The notes under the pieces are model-generated. The model was not told the DNA's origin, did no database searches, and saw nothing but the letters and a program-made list of their open reading frames with translations. A program made the position numbers and the translations under genes. Below, in pieces: positions 16,811 through 26,160 of a stretch of 64,000 nt of DNA. Source of the stretch: Pseudomonas fluorescens (GTDB taxonomy: Bacteria > Pseudomonadota > Gammaproteobacteria > Pseudomonadales > Pseudomonadaceae); the NCBI RefSeq assembly GCF_001648775.1, contig NZ_LVEJ01000018.1, positions 303,403 to 367,402 of the forward strand. Direction: 5' to 3'. Numbering within the stretch: the first letter of the stretch is position 1; the number at the start of each line of letters is the position of its first letter.

Positions 16811-19663
16811 TTAAGCGTAGCTTTCGATCGACGGGCAGGCGCAGACCAGGTTGCGATCGCCGAACACGTTGTCGACGCGACCGACCGGTGGCCAGTATTT
16901 GCCTTCGATCAGCGACGCTACCGGGTACACGGCCTGCTCGCGGCTGTACGGGTGAGTCCACTCGCCAACCAGCTCTGCCGCCGTGTGCGGAGCGTTTTTC
17001 AGTGGGTTGTCGTCCTTGTCCAGCGTGCCGTTTTCCACCGCGCGGATTTCTTCGCGGATGCGGATCATGGCGTCACAGAAGCGGTCCAGTTCTTCCTTGG
17101 ATTCACTTTCGGTCGGCTCGATCATCAGCGTGCCGGCGACCGGGAAGGACATGGTCGGCGCGTGGAAACCGAAATCGATCAGGCGCTTGGCGACGTCATC
17201 AACGCTGATGCCGCTGCTGTCTTTCAACGGACGCAGATCGAGGATGCACTCGTGCGCCACCAGACCGTTGCTGCCGGTGTACAGCACCGGGTAGTGCTCT
17301 TCGAGGCGACGGGAAATGTAGTTGGCATTGAGGATTGCCAACTGCGAAGCGCGCTTCAGACCGGCGCCGCCCATCATGCGAATGTACATCCAGGTGATCG
17401 GCAAAATGCTCGCGCTGCCGAACGGTGCCGCGCAGACCGCGCCTTCCTTGCGTTCCATCTGGCCGTGGCCGGGCAGGAATGGAGTCAGGTGCGATTTGAC
17501 GCCAATCGGGCCGACGCCCGGGCCGCCACCGCCGTGTGGGATGCAGAAGGTTTTATGCAGGTTAAGGTGCGAGACGTCGCCGCCGAACTTGCCCGGTGCG
17601 CAGAGGCCGACCATCGCGTTCATGTTGGCGCCGTCGATGTACACCTGGCCGCCGTTGTCATGAATGATCCCGCAGATTTCGCGGATGCCTTCTTCGAACA
17701 CGCCGTGGGTCGACGGGTAAGTGATCATCAGCGCGGCGAGGTGTTCGCGGTGCTCGATGGCTTTGGCGCGCAGGTCTTCGATGTCGACGTTACCACGCGC
17801 ATCGCACGCGGTCACAACCACGCGCATGCCAGCCATGTTGGCGGTGGCCGGGTTGGTGCCGTGAGCGGACGAGGGGATCAGGCAAATGTCGCGGCGCTCA
17901 TCGCCACGGCTCTGGTGGTAGGCGCGGATGGCCAGCAGGCCAGCGTACTCGCCTTGCGAACCGGCGTTCGGTTGCAGCGAGATCGCGTCGTAACCGGTGG
18001 CGGCGCAGAGCATTGCTTCCAGTTCATCGGTCAGTTGCTGGTAACCGGCGCTTTGCGCGGCGGGGGCGAACGGATGCAGAGCACCGAATTCAGCCCAGGT
18101 CACCGGGATCATTTCGCTGGCGGCGTTGAGTTTCATGGTGCACGAACCCAGCGGGATCATGGTGCGATCCAGCGCCAGATCCTTGTCCGCCAGTTTGCGC
18201 AGGTAGCGCATCAGCTCGGTTTCCGAGTGATAACGGTTGAACACCGGGTGGCTGAGGATTGGCGACTGACGTACCAGCGACGCAGGAATGGTGCTCTGCA
18301 CGGAAGCGGCCAGCGCAGCGAAGTCCGGCAGAGTCTTGCCGTCGGCGAACAGGCCCCACAGGGTTTCGATGTCAGCCTGCGTGGTGGTTTCGTCGACCGA
18401 CAGGCCCAGACGCTGAGCGTCGATCACGCGCAGGTTGATCTGCGCAGCGTGCGCCTTGTCGTGCAGCGCGGCGGTGTGTGCGCCGGTAGCGACGGTCAGG
18501 GTGTCGAAGAAACTGGCTTGTTCGACTTTCGCGCCCAGCGCGGTCAGGCCCTTGGCCAGAATCGCGGTCAAGTGATGGATGCGGTTGGCGATCTGCGTCA
18601 GGCCTTTCGGGCCGTGGTAGACGGCGTACATGCTGGCGATGTTGGCCAGCAGCACCTGTGCGGTGCAGATGTTCGACGTGGCCTTCTCGCGGCGGATGTG
18701 TTGCTCGCGGGTCTGCATCGCCAGACGCAGCGCCGGCTTGCCGAAACGGTCAACCGAAACGCCGACCAGACGGCCCGGCATGTCGCGCTTGAACGCATCC
18801 TTGGTGGAGAAGTAAGCGGCGTGCGGGCCACCGAAGCCCAGCGGCACACCGAAGCGTTGTGCCGAACCGATGGCGACGTCAGCGCCGAATTCGCCCGGGG
18901 CGGTCAGCAGCGTCAGGGCCAGCAGGTCGGCGGCTATGGCCACCAGAGCGTTGGCGGCGTGGAAGCGTTCGGTCAGTTCGCGGTAGTCGAACACGTCACC
19001 GTTGCTCGCCGGGTATTGCAGCAGCGCGCCGAAGAACGGCGTCACGTCGGTCAGTTCACGCTCATCGCCAACAACCACGTCGATGCCCAGCGGTTCGGCA
19101 CGGGTGCGCAGCACGTCGAGAGTTTGCGGGTGGCTGTGGATCGAGGCGAAGAATTGGTGGCTGCCCTTGTTCTTGCTCAGGCGTTTGCAGAAGGTCATGG
19201 CTTCGGCAGCGGCGGTGGCTTCGTCGAGCAAGGATGCGTTGGCGATCGGCAGACCGGTGAGGTCGCTGATCATGGTCTGGAAGTTCAGCAACGCTTCGAG
19301 ACGGCCCTGGGAAATTTCCGGCTGGTACGGCGTGTAAGCGGTGTACCAGGCCGGGTTTTCCAGCAGGTTGCGCAGAATCGGCGAGGGTGTGTGGCAGTTG
19401 TAGTAGCCCTGGCCGATGTAGGTTTTGAACAGCTGATTCTTGCCGGCGATGCCTTTGATCATCGCCAGGGCATCGGCTTCGCTGAGGCCGTCATCCATGC
19501 CGAGCACGCTGGTGCCCTTGATGCTTTCCGGGATGACGCTGGCGCTCAGCGCTTCGAGCGAGTCGAAGCCAAGGCTGTTGAGCATGGCTTGCTCGTCACC
19601 GGCGCGCGGGCCGATGTGACGGGCGATGAATTCGTTGGCGGTGCCGAGGTTGATTTGGCTCAT
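16811..19663 (-). CDS. gcvP: Glycine dehydrogenase (decarboxylating), P protein
   Basis: PLP enzyme that decarboxylates glycine and loads the aminomethyl group on GcvH. At 950 residues it is the full-length fused homodimeric form. The PLP lysine lies in NLHKTFCIPHGGGGPG in the C-terminal half, next to the glycine-rich loop. Its ATG is 11 bases after the gcvH stop. The opposite strand is open for 1160 codons, but that is an antisense artefact of codon bias. Confidence 0.98.
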   Translation of the reverse strand: MSQINLGTANEFIARHIGPRAGDEQAMLNSLGFDSLEALSASVIPESIKGTSVLGMDDGLSEADALAMIKGIAGKNQLFKTYIGQGYYNCHTPSPILRNLLENPAWYTAYTPYQPEISQGRLEALLNFQTMISDLTGLPIANASLLDEATAAAEAMTFCKRLSKNKGSHQFFASIHSHPQTLDVLRTRAEPLGIDVVVGDERELTDVTPFFGALLQYPASNGDVFDYRELTERFHAANALVAIAADLLALTLLTAPGEFGADVAIGSAQRFGVPLGFGGPHAAYFSTKDAFKRDMPGRLVGVSVDRFGKPALRLAMQTREQHIRREKATSNICTAQVLLANIASMYAVYHGPKGLTQIANRIHHLTAILAKGLTALGAKVEQASFFDTLTVATGAHTAALHDKAHAAQINLRVIDAQRLGLSVDETTTQADIETLWGLFADGKTLPDFAALAASVQSTIPASLVRQSPILSHPVFNRYHSETELMRYLRKLADKDLALDRTMIPLGSCTMKLNAASEMIPVTWAEFGALHPFAPAAQSAGYQQLTDELEAMLCAATGYDAISLQPNAGSQGEYAGLLAIRAYHQSRGDERRDICLIPSSAHGTNPATANMAGMRVVVTACDARGNVDIEDLRAKAIEHREHLAALMITYPSTHGVFEEGIREICGIIHDNGGQVYIDGANMNAMVGLCAPGKFGGDVSHLNLHKTFCIPHGGGGPGVGPIGVKSHLTPFLPGHGQMERKEGAVCAAPFGSASILPITWMYIRMMGGAGLKRASQLAILNANYISRRLEEHYPVLYTGSNGLVAHECILDLRPLKDSSGISVDDVAKRLIDFGFHAPTMSFPVAGTLMIEPTESESKEELDRFCDAMIRIREEIRAVENGTLDKDDNPLKNAPHTAAELVGEWTHPYSREQAVYPVASLIEGKYWPPVGRVDNVFGDRNLVCACPSIESYA

Positions 19664-19674
19664 GTCGGTATTCC

Positions 19675-20058
19675 TCAGGCTTCGGCTTGGGCTTTGATCA
19701 GGCGGTCGTACGCGTCCTGGTCGAGCAGTTTGGCCACGGCCGATGCGTCGCTAGGTTTGAAGCGGAAGAACCAGCCTTCGCCCAGCGGATCTTCGTTGAC
19801 CAGTTCCGGGGCGTCTTCCAGCGCCGGGTTGACTTCCAGTACGTCGCCGTCGAGAGGCATGTACACGCCGCTGGCGGCTTTTACCGATTCCACGGTGGCG
19901 GCTTCGGCGCCTTTATCGTAAGCCTGCAGCTCAGGCAGTTGCACGAACACCACGTCGCCCAAGGCGTTCTGCGCGAAAGCGGTAATGCCGACAGTAACGC
20001 TGCCGTCAGCTTCAGTGCGCAGCCATTCGTGATCTTCAGTAAAACGCAACTCGCTCAT
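19675..20058 (-). CDS. gcvH: Glycine cleavage system H protein
   Basis: Lipoyl carrier of the glycine cleavage complex. The 127-residue sequence has the lipoyl-lysine signature ATVESVKAASGVYMPLDG, with lipoylated Lys in ESVKA. First gene of the operon, transcribed from the sigma-54-type promoter at 20141-20159 behind the GcsR sites. A GGAG Shine-Dalgarno precedes the ATG. Confidence 0.98.
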   Translation of the reverse strand: MSELRFTEDHEWLRTEADGSVTVGITAFAQNALGDVVFVQLPELQAYDKGAEAATVESVKAASGVYMPLDGDVLEVNPALEDAPELVNEDPLGEGWFFRFKPSDASAVAKLLDQDAYDRLIKAQAEA

Positions 20059-20140
20059 GGAAACTCCTCAGGGGGCCAGACTCGTCTGGTGGACGCGGTG
20101 GAATAGTCGGGCGCGAAGGCCCTTATTTATGAGGGGTTGA

Positions 20141-20159
20141 TTAGCAAGAACGCGGCCAA
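20141..20159 (-). promoter_or_regulatory. Sigma-54 (-24/-12) promoter of the gcv operon
   Basis: On the minus strand TTGGCCGCGTTCTTGCTAA shows the invariant GG-N10-GC spacing of RpoN promoters. It lies about 85 bases ahead of the gcvH ATG and downstream of three GcsR-type sites, exactly as a sigma-54 promoter should. Confidence 0.85.
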
Positions 20160-20177
20160 CGTTTATTTATCGTTATA

Positions 20178-20190
20178 AATCAATGATTTG
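20178..20190. promoter_or_regulatory. IHF site between GcsR sites and promoter
   Basis: AATCAATGATTTG is a full match to the IHF core WATCAANNNNTTR. It lies between the activator sites and the -24 element, where DNA bending brings the activator to sigma-54 polymerase. Confidence 0.65.
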
Positions 20191-20222
20191 CGTGTATTGG
20201 TCGGTTGGTTGGCTGCGACGTG

Positions 20223-20340
20223 TGTAGCGAAATCGCTACAGGCTGGGGCGGGGATAAAAGCTGAACGGGATCAAAGCCTTGCACAGCGGTGATCGGAGGA
20301 GTGTGTAGCGATATCGTTCCGCTGTAGCGCTTTCAGTACA
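20223..20340. promoter_or_regulatory. Three GcsR activator sites
   Basis: Three 18-bp elements of form TGTAGCG-N4-7mer: 20223-20240 (perfect palindrome, TGTAGCG-AAAT-CGCTACA), 20304-20321 (TGTAGCG-ATAT-CGTTCCG) and 20323-20340 (TGTAGCG-CTTT-CAGTACA). They resemble the TGTAACG-N4-CGTTCCG sites reported for GcsR of P. aeruginosa. Two are adjacent (centre to centre 19 bp) and one is detached about 80 bp closer to the promoter. Confidence 0.8.
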
Positions 20341-20385
20341 GGTGGAGGTCGTTTTTGAACGGATTTCGAATGCGCCACATAACCC

Positions 20386-20474
20386 TGTGGGAGCGAGCTT
20401 GCTCGCGAAAGCGTACTGTCAGCCCACATGTCTGTGAATGAAACACCGCATTCGCGAGCAAGCTCGCTCCCACA
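20386..20474. repeat. REP doublet (REPIN)
   Basis: Inverted TGTGGGAGCGAGCTTGCTCG arms between the gcsR stop codon and the GcsR activator sites. Confidence 0.9.
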
Positions 20475-20490
20475 GGGGGCTGCGGTGTGA

Positions 20491-21999
20491 TTAGGCTTTG
20501 TTGGGAATGCCGTACTTGCGCAGGCGATGGGCGATGGCCGTGTGCGAAGTTTGCAGACGGCTGGCCAGTTGGCGGGTCGAGGGGTAGCTGACGTAGAGTT
20601 TTTCCAGCAGCGTTTTTTCGAAGGACTCGACCGCTTGTTCGAGGCTGTCGACATCGCTGTCTGACTGCCGTGCGACCGAGGTGCCGGCAATGTCGAGATC
20701 GCCAATATCCACCAGACTGCTCTCGCAAATGGCCGCCGCGCGGAAGATCACATTCTGCAATTGCCGCACGTTGCCCGGCCAGCGGTTGCCGAGCAGGGCC
20801 GGGTAAGTCCCCGGGGCGAGGCGGCAGACCGGGCGCTGGATCTGCGCGCAGGCCTGCTGCATGAAATAGCGCGCCAACAGCAAAATATCCTGGCCGCGTT
20901 CACGCAGCGGTGGCACTTCAACGTTGAGCACGTTGAGGCGATAAAACAGGTCTTCGCGGAACAGGCCTTCGCTGACCATTTTTTCCAAATCGCGGTGGGT
21001 CGCGCTGAGGATGCGCACATTGACCTTCACTTCACGATCGCCACCGACGCGGCGGAAGCTGCCGTCGTTCAAGAAACGCAGCAGTTTGGCCTGCAAGTAC
21101 GGCGACATCTCGCCGATCTCATCAAGAAACACCGTGCCCTGGTTGGCCAGTTCCATCAGCCCCGGTTTGCCACCGCGCGCCGCACCGGTGAAGGCGCCGG
21201 GGGCGTAGCCGAACAGCTCGCTTTCGGCGAGGTTCTCTGGCAACGCTGCGCAGTTGAGAGCGAGAAACGGTGCGCTGTGTCGCGTGCTGATCGCATGACA
21301 GGCGCGGGCAACCAGTTCTTTGCCGGTGCCGGTTTCGCCTTGAATCAACAGCGGCGCATCGAGGGCGGCGACCCTTTGCGCCCGGGCCTTGAGGGTGCGG
21401 ATCGCCGGGGATTCGCCGAGCAGCGCATCGAAACCTTCGGCATGGTCGTGGTGCAGTGCCGAGAGTTGTTCGCCGATGCGGTTCGGTTGATAGAGCGTCA
21501 GCAGGGCGCCGGCGTCAGTGATCGGCGTGGCGTCGAGCAGCAAGGTCTGACCGTTGACGGTGATTTCGCGCAGCGGCAAACGGAAGCCGTGTTCGAGCAA
21601 GGTGTCGAGCAGTGCCGGATCGTTGAACAGTTCAGCGACACTTTCACCGGCCGGCTCACGACCGTACAGCGCGATCAACGCCGGGTTGGCCAGCAGCACT
21701 TTGCCGGCGCTGTCGAGGGCCAGCACCGGGTCGGTCATCGCCGCCAGCAATGCATCGAGCTGCAAGTGCCGACGCTGGCCGGGGAGGATGTCGACCACGG
21801 TCACCGCTTCCACGCCGAGCACGCGAAACAACGCATCTTTCAGTTCTTCGAGCACTTGCGGACTCAAGGTCGGCGCATCGATGTAGACGTTCGGCGGGAT
21901 CATCTCCACCGCATCCAGATTGAGATTGCGCCCACCGAGGATAGCCAGGACTTCCTGGGTGATGCCGACGCGGTCGATGAAACTGACGTGGATACGCAT
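20491..21999 (-). CDS. gcsR: Sigma-54-dependent activator of glycine catabolism (TyrR-like)
   Basis: Enhancer-binding protein expected to sense glycine and activate the gcvH-P-sdaA-gcvT operon downstream. The 502-residue protein has an N-terminal ACT domain (about 1-72), a PAS domain (about 79-180), a sigma-54 AAA+ domain with Walker A GETGTGKE and an intact GAFTGA sigma-54 contact loop (FGYAPGAFTGAARGG), and a C-terminal TyrR-type HTH. I start at MRIHVSFIDRVG; an in-frame ATG at 22119 would place 40 extra codons inside a repeat element. Orthology to P. aeruginosa GcsR is inferred from domain order, neighbourhood and the operator match. Confidence 0.92.
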   Translation of the reverse strand: MRIHVSFIDRVGITQEVLAILGGRNLNLDAVEMIPPNVYIDAPTLSPQVLEELKDALFRVLGVEAVTVVDILPGQRRHLQLDALLAAMTDPVLALDSAGKVLLANPALIALYGREPAGESVAELFNDPALLDTLLEHGFRLPLREITVNGQTLLLDATPITDAGALLTLYQPNRIGEQLSALHHDHAEGFDALLGESPAIRTLKARAQRVAALDAPLLIQGETGTGKELVARACHAISTRHSAPFLALNCAALPENLAESELFGYAPGAFTGAARGGKPGLMELANQGTVFLDEIGEMSPYLQAKLLRFLNDGSFRRVGGDREVKVNVRILSATHRDLEKMVSEGLFREDLFYRLNVLNVEVPPLRERGQDILLLARYFMQQACAQIQRPVCRLAPGTYPALLGNRWPGNVRQLQNVIFRAAAICESSLVDIGDLDIAGTSVARQSDSDVDSLEQAVESFEKTLLEKLYVSYPSTRQLASRLQTSHTAIAHRLRKYGIPNKA

Positions 22000-22050
22000 G
22001 GGGCGGTTCAGTGATCTGCAGAGCGGAGGGTGGCAAGTATGCCTTAAATC

Positions 22051-22239
22051 AAAAGCCCCCTCACCCCAGCCCTCTCCCGGAGGGAGAGGGAGCTGACCGA
22101 GTTGTCTGAGGTTTGACATCGACCTGAAAGAACCAGTCGATTATGGATTCGGTGATGCAATATCAGGTCGGCGTAATTCTGAAGCATCCCCCAATCAGCC
22201 CCCTCTCCCTCCGGGAGAGGGCTAGGGTGAGGGGCTTTT
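22051..22239. repeat. CCCTCACCC-type long inverted repeat
   Basis: A 189-bp element with about 40-bp inverted ends: AAAAGCCCCCTCACCCCAGC at the left and the inverse ending GTGAGGGGCTTTT at the right, each with a CTCTCCC-GGAGGGAGAGGG hairpin. The core contains CATCGACCTGAAA and GTCGATTATGGATTC. The right end lies five bases from the DUF5064 stop codon. Confidence 0.9.
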
Positions 22240-22244
22240 GAGGT

Positions 22245-22607
22245 TTACTCGAAATGCTCGGGATTGACCGGATCCCCGGATTGCATATTCAACTTCTGTC
22301 GAATGTCTTCAAACATCAAATCGTAATGCTTGTGCACCGAACCGATCTGGCTGTGAGCCTTGGGAATCCCGTACTTCTCGGCGATCCGCGTCACGTCGCG
22401 GGCGAAGTTGTACGCCTCTTCCTTGGGCAGGAAAAACGTCTCCTTCATGTCCTTGCCCTGCATGCTGCCGTGCAAAGTGAACTGGATCCCTTTGCCTTTC
22501 TGCGGGTCGGTGAACACTTCATAGTCGAGGTGCACGTTGTAACTGACGTCATCCGGCGTCAACGCGTGCCGCTCGATATGCAAATGACCGGGTTCAAACT
22601 GGGCCAT
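22245..22607 (-). CDS. DUF5064 family protein
   Basis: A 120-residue soluble protein of unknown function beginning MAQFEPGHLHIERHAL, which I recognise as the Pseudomonas DUF5064 family. No signal peptide, membrane segment or cysteine cluster is visible; it is rich in His and charged residues and ends QSGDPVNPEHFE. It follows arcC by about 60 bases on the same strand and may be read through with the arginine deiminase operon, but no functional link can be seen. Confidence 0.75.
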   Translation of the reverse strand: MAQFEPGHLHIERHALTPDDVSYNVHLDYEVFTDPQKGKGIQFTLHGSMQGKDMKETFFLPKEEAYNFARDVTRIAEKYGIPKAHSQIGSVHKHYDLMFEDIRQKLNMQSGDPVNPEHFE

Positions 22608-22669
22608 GGTTTTCTCCTTTCAAGGCATGGGAGAAGGGCAGACCTGGGGCCTGCCCCCGCAGTTTCTAA

Positions 22670-23599
22670 TTATCGGTAAGTGATGCCGGGTTTCGCGGTG
22701 GTCACGCGAGTACCGGCAGTGCCCTGGACAATCGCTTCGATGTCCGCCAGCGAGCCGATTACCGCAACTTTTCCAGTATGGCGTGCGAATTCGCAGGCTG
22801 CCTGCACCTTCGGTCCCATCGAACCGGCGGCGAAACCGAGGCGTTCGAGTTCATCCGGGTGCGCTTCGGCGATGGCTTTCTGCGTCGGCTTGCCGTAATC
22901 GATGAACGCCGCGTTGACGTCCGTGGCGATCACCAGCAGGTCGGCTTCCAGTTGCTCGGCAAGCAGCGACGAGCACAGGTCTTTGTCGATCACCGCCTCA
23001 ATACCCTTGAGGTTGCGGTTCTCGTCATACATGGTCGGAATCCCGCCACCACCGGCGCAAATCACGATGCTGCCCTTGTCCAGCAGCCACTTGATCGGGC
23101 GGATTTCGAAGATGCGTTTTGGCCGTGGACTGGCGACGACACGACGAAATTTGTCGCCGTCCGGAGCAATCGCCCAACCTTTGTCGGCGGCGAGTTTTTC
23201 CGCTTCAGCCTTGTCGTAAACCGGGCCGATCGGCTTGGTCGGGTTCTTGAACGCGGGGTCGTTGGCGTCGACTTCAACCTGGGTCAACAGGGTGGCGAAC
23301 GGTACTTCGAAGTCGAGCAGGTTGCCCAGTTCCTGTTCGATGATGTAGCCGATCATGCCCTCGGTTTCGGCACCGAGCACGTCCAGTGGGTAAGGGGTGA
23401 CGGAGGTGTAGGCCGCTGCTTGCAGCGACAGCAGGCCGACTTGCGGGCCATTGCCGTGGGCGATGACCAGTTGGTTGCCGGGATGGATTTTGGCGATTTG
23501 CTCGGTGGCGATGCGGATGTTGGCGCGCTGATTGTCAGCGGTCATCGGTTCACCACGGCGGAGCAGGGCGTTACCGCCCAGCGCTACGACGATACGCAT
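22670..23599 (-). CDS. arcC: Carbamate kinase ArcC
   Basis: Last step of the arginine deiminase pathway: carbamoyl phosphate plus ADP gives ATP, ammonia and CO2. The 309-residue protein begins MRIVVALGGNALLRRGEP, the amino-acid-kinase glycine loop, and contains VICAGGGGIP and the C-terminal GSMGPKVQAACEF. The inner ATG is chosen because the 12 extra N-terminal residues of the longer frame are not part of the family. A REP doublet lies between arcB and arcC. Confidence 0.96.
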   Translation of the reverse strand: MRIVVALGGNALLRRGEPMTADNQRANIRIATEQIAKIHPGNQLVIAHGNGPQVGLLSLQAAAYTSVTPYPLDVLGAETEGMIGYIIEQELGNLLDFEVPFATLLTQVEVDANDPAFKNPTKPIGPVYDKAEAEKLAADKGWAIAPDGDKFRRVVASPRPKRIFEIRPIKWLLDKGSIVICAGGGGIPTMYDENRNLKGIEAVIDKDLCSSLLAEQLEADLLVIATDVNAAFIDYGKPTQKAIAEAHPDELERLGFAAGSMGPKVQAACEFARHTGKVAVIGSLADIEAIVQGTAGTRVTTAKPGITYR

Positions 23600-23665
23600 G
23601 GTGCATGTCCTTCTAATCAGAGGAGAGGCAAACAACTCGATCTTCCTGTCGGAACCGGGATCCCT

Positions 23666-23754
23666 TGTGGGAGCGAGCCTGCTCGCGAAGGCGTCAGATC
23701 AGTCGACATCTCTGTTGAATGACCCACCGCTTTCGCTAGCAGGCTAGCTCCCAC
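23666..23754. repeat. REP doublet with altered right arm
   Basis: The left arm is standard (TGTGGGAGCGAGCCTGCTCG). The right arm reads GCTAGC-AG-GCTAGC where the standard is GCGAGC-AG-GCTCGC; the two changes restore pairing within the arm. Located between arcB and arcC. Confidence 0.85.
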
Positions 23755-23790
23755 CTTTGGAACCGGTTCCTTCAGTGGGAGCTATTTCGG

Positions 23791-24801
23791 TTACAGATCA
23801 GCCAGGGTGGAGACCAGAATCGCCTTGATCGTGTGCATGCGGTTTTCCGCTTGCTCGAAGGCGATGCAGGCTGGCGACTCAAACACGTCGTCGGTCACTT
23901 CGATGCCGTTTTTCAGGTGCGGATACTGCTCGGCGATTTGTTTGCCGACTTTGGTATCGCTGTTGTGGAATGCCGGCAGGCAGTGCATGAACTTGGTGCG
24001 CGGGTTGCCGGTGGCTTTCATCAGCTCGGCGTTGACCTGATACGGCAGCAGTTGCTGGATACGCTCGGCCCAGGCTTCCACCGGTTCGCCCATCGATACC
24101 CAAACGTCGGTGTGGATGAAGTCGACGCCTTTGACTGCCGCTTTCGGGTCTTCAGTCAGGGTGATGCGCGCGCCACTTTCTTCGGCGTACTTGTTGCAGC
24201 GCTCGACCAGATCGTCATGTGGCCACAGCGCTTTCGGCGCGCAAATGCGCACATCCATGCCCAGTTTGGCGCCGACCAGCAGCAGCGAGTTGCCCATGTT
24301 GTTGCGCGCATCGCCGAGGTAGGCGTAGCTGATCTCATGGATCGGCTTGTCGGCGTGTTCACGCATGGTCAGCACGTCGGCGATCATTTGCGTTGGGTGA
24401 TATTCATCGGTCAGGCCGTTGAACACCGGCACACCGGCGAACTTGGCCAGCTCTTCGACGATTTCCTGTTTGAAGCCACGGTACTCGATAGCGTCGTACA
24501 TGCGCCCCAGCACGCGGGCGGTGTCTTTCATGCTTTCTTTGTGGCCGATCTGCGACGAGTTCGGGTCGATGTAGGTGACGTTGGCGCCTTGGTCATAGGC
24601 GGCCACTTCGAAGGCGCAACGGGTGCGGGTCGAGGTTTTTTCGAAGATCAGGGCGATGTTGTTGCCCTTCAGGTGCTGCTGCTCGGTACCGGTGTATTTC
24701 GCGCGTTTCAGATCGCGGGACAGGTCGAGCAGGTAACGCAGCTCACGTGGGGTGTGGTGTTCCAGGCTGAGCAGGTTACGGTTGTGGATGTTGAACGCCA
24801 T
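23791..24801 (-). CDS. arcB: Ornithine carbamoyltransferase, catabolic
   Basis: Phosphorolysis of citrulline to ornithine and carbamoyl phosphate. The 336-residue protein has the carbamoyl-phosphate-binding STRTRCAFE motif (about residues 56-64), the HPTQ segment and the ornithine-site HCLPAFHN. Its length, start (MAFNIHNRNLLSLEHHTPRE) and position between arcA and arcC identify it as the catabolic enzyme rather than anabolic ArgF. Confidence 0.97.
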   Translation of the reverse strand: MAFNIHNRNLLSLEHHTPRELRYLLDLSRDLKRAKYTGTEQQHLKGNNIALIFEKTSTRTRCAFEVAAYDQGANVTYIDPNSSQIGHKESMKDTARVLGRMYDAIEYRGFKQEIVEELAKFAGVPVFNGLTDEYHPTQMIADVLTMREHADKPIHEISYAYLGDARNNMGNSLLLVGAKLGMDVRICAPKALWPHDDLVERCNKYAEESGARITLTEDPKAAVKGVDFIHTDVWVSMGEPVEAWAERIQQLLPYQVNAELMKATGNPRTKFMHCLPAFHNSDTKVGKQIAEQYPHLKNGIEVTDDVFESPACIAFEQAENRMHTIKAILVSTLADL

Positions 24802-24870
24802 GATGATTCTCCTTGGATTCGGTAATCGGCCCGGCCGCTACGGGGTGGGTGCGGCCGGGGAGATGGTCGT

Positions 24871-26127
24871 TTAGTAATCGATTGGGTCACGCACGATCGG
24901 GCAGGTCATGCAGTGGCCGCCGCCACGGCCACGGCCGAGTTCGCCGGCGCTGATGGTGATGACTTCCACGCCGGCCTTGCGCAGCAGGGTGTTGGTGTAG
25001 GTGTTGCGGTCGTAGCCGATGACCACGCCCGGCTCCACGGCCACCACGTTGTTGCCGTCGTCCCACTGCTCGCGCTCGGCGGCGAAGCTGTTGCCGCCGG
25101 TTTCCACCACGCGCAGCTTCGGCAGGTTGAGGGCCTTGGCCACGGTGTCGAGGAAGGTGCCTTCTTCGCGGCGGATGTCGATGCCGCCCTGTTTGCTTTC
25201 ATCAGGGCGCAGGGTGAACGCGACAATCTGATTGACCACCTCAGGGAAAATCGTCACGAGGTCGCGGTCGCAGAAGCTGAACACGGTGTCGAGGTGCATC
25301 GCTGCGCGGGATTTCGGCAGGCCGGCGACGATGACTTTTTCCACGGCTTTGTTCTTGAACAGGTTCAGCGCCAATTGGCCAATGGCCTGACGCGATGAAC
25401 GTTCGCCCATACCGATCAGCACCACGCCGTTGCCGATTGGCATGACGTCGCCACCTTCCAGCGTCGAGCTGCCGTGTTCCTTGTCCGGGTCGCCGTACCA
25501 GATTTCGAATTCGGCGTTGGTGAATTGCGGGTGGAATTTGTAGATGGCGGTGGCCAGCAGGGTTTCCTGACGACGCGCCGGCCAGTACATCGGGTTCAGC
25601 GTCACGCCGCCGTAGATCCAGCAAGTGGTGTCACGGGTGAACTGGGTGTTCGGCAGCGGCGGCAGAATGAAGCTGGAGTGGCCGAGGAAGTCGCGGAACA
25701 TCTGGATGGTCTTGCCACCGAAGCTGTCCGGCAGGTCATCGGCGGAGACGCCGCCAATCAGGAATTCGGCGATGTGTCGCGGCTCGAGGCTTTTCAGCCA
25801 GGACTTCACTTCGCTGATCAGGCCCAGGCCCACCGAGTCGGCGGTGACCTTGCGCTCGAGAATCCAGTCCAGCGCTTCCGGGATCGCGACGATGTCGGTC
25901 AGCAGGTTGTGCATTTCCAGCACGTCGATGCCGCGCTCGCGCATCTTGGTGACGAAGTCGAAATGGTCGCGTTTGGCCTGGGCTACCCACAGCACATCAT
26001 CGAACAGCAGTTCGTCGCAGTTGTTCGGGGTCAGCCGCTGATGGGCCAGACCTGGGGAGCACACCATGACTTTGCGCAGTTTGCCGGCTTCGGAGTGGAC
26101 GCCGTACTTAACTTTTTCCGTGGTCAT
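24871..26127 (-). CDS. arcA: Arginine deiminase ArcA
   Basis: Hydrolyses arginine to citrulline and ammonia. The 418-residue product ends GGGHCMTCPIVRDPIDY, placing the catalytic Cys at residue 406 as in P. aeruginosa. Other family segments are FTRDTTCWI and EGGDVMPIG. I use the ATG giving MTTEKVKYGVHSEAG; a longer frame adds seven unlikely residues. It follows arcD by 33 bases and precedes arcB. Confidence 0.98.
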   Translation of the reverse strand: MTTEKVKYGVHSEAGKLRKVMVCSPGLAHQRLTPNNCDELLFDDVLWVAQAKRDHFDFVTKMRERGIDVLEMHNLLTDIVAIPEALDWILERKVTADSVGLGLISEVKSWLKSLEPRHIAEFLIGGVSADDLPDSFGGKTIQMFRDFLGHSSFILPPLPNTQFTRDTTCWIYGGVTLNPMYWPARRQETLLATAIYKFHPQFTNAEFEIWYGDPDKEHGSSTLEGGDVMPIGNGVVLIGMGERSSRQAIGQLALNLFKNKAVEKVIVAGLPKSRAAMHLDTVFSFCDRDLVTIFPEVVNQIVAFTLRPDESKQGGIDIRREEGTFLDTVAKALNLPKLRVVETGGNSFAAEREQWDDGNNVVAVEPGVVIGYDRNTYTNTLLRKAGVEVITISAGELGRGRGGGHCMTCPIVRDPIDY

Positions 26128-26160
26128 TTCAGATCCTCCAGATAACAAAACAATCAGGGG

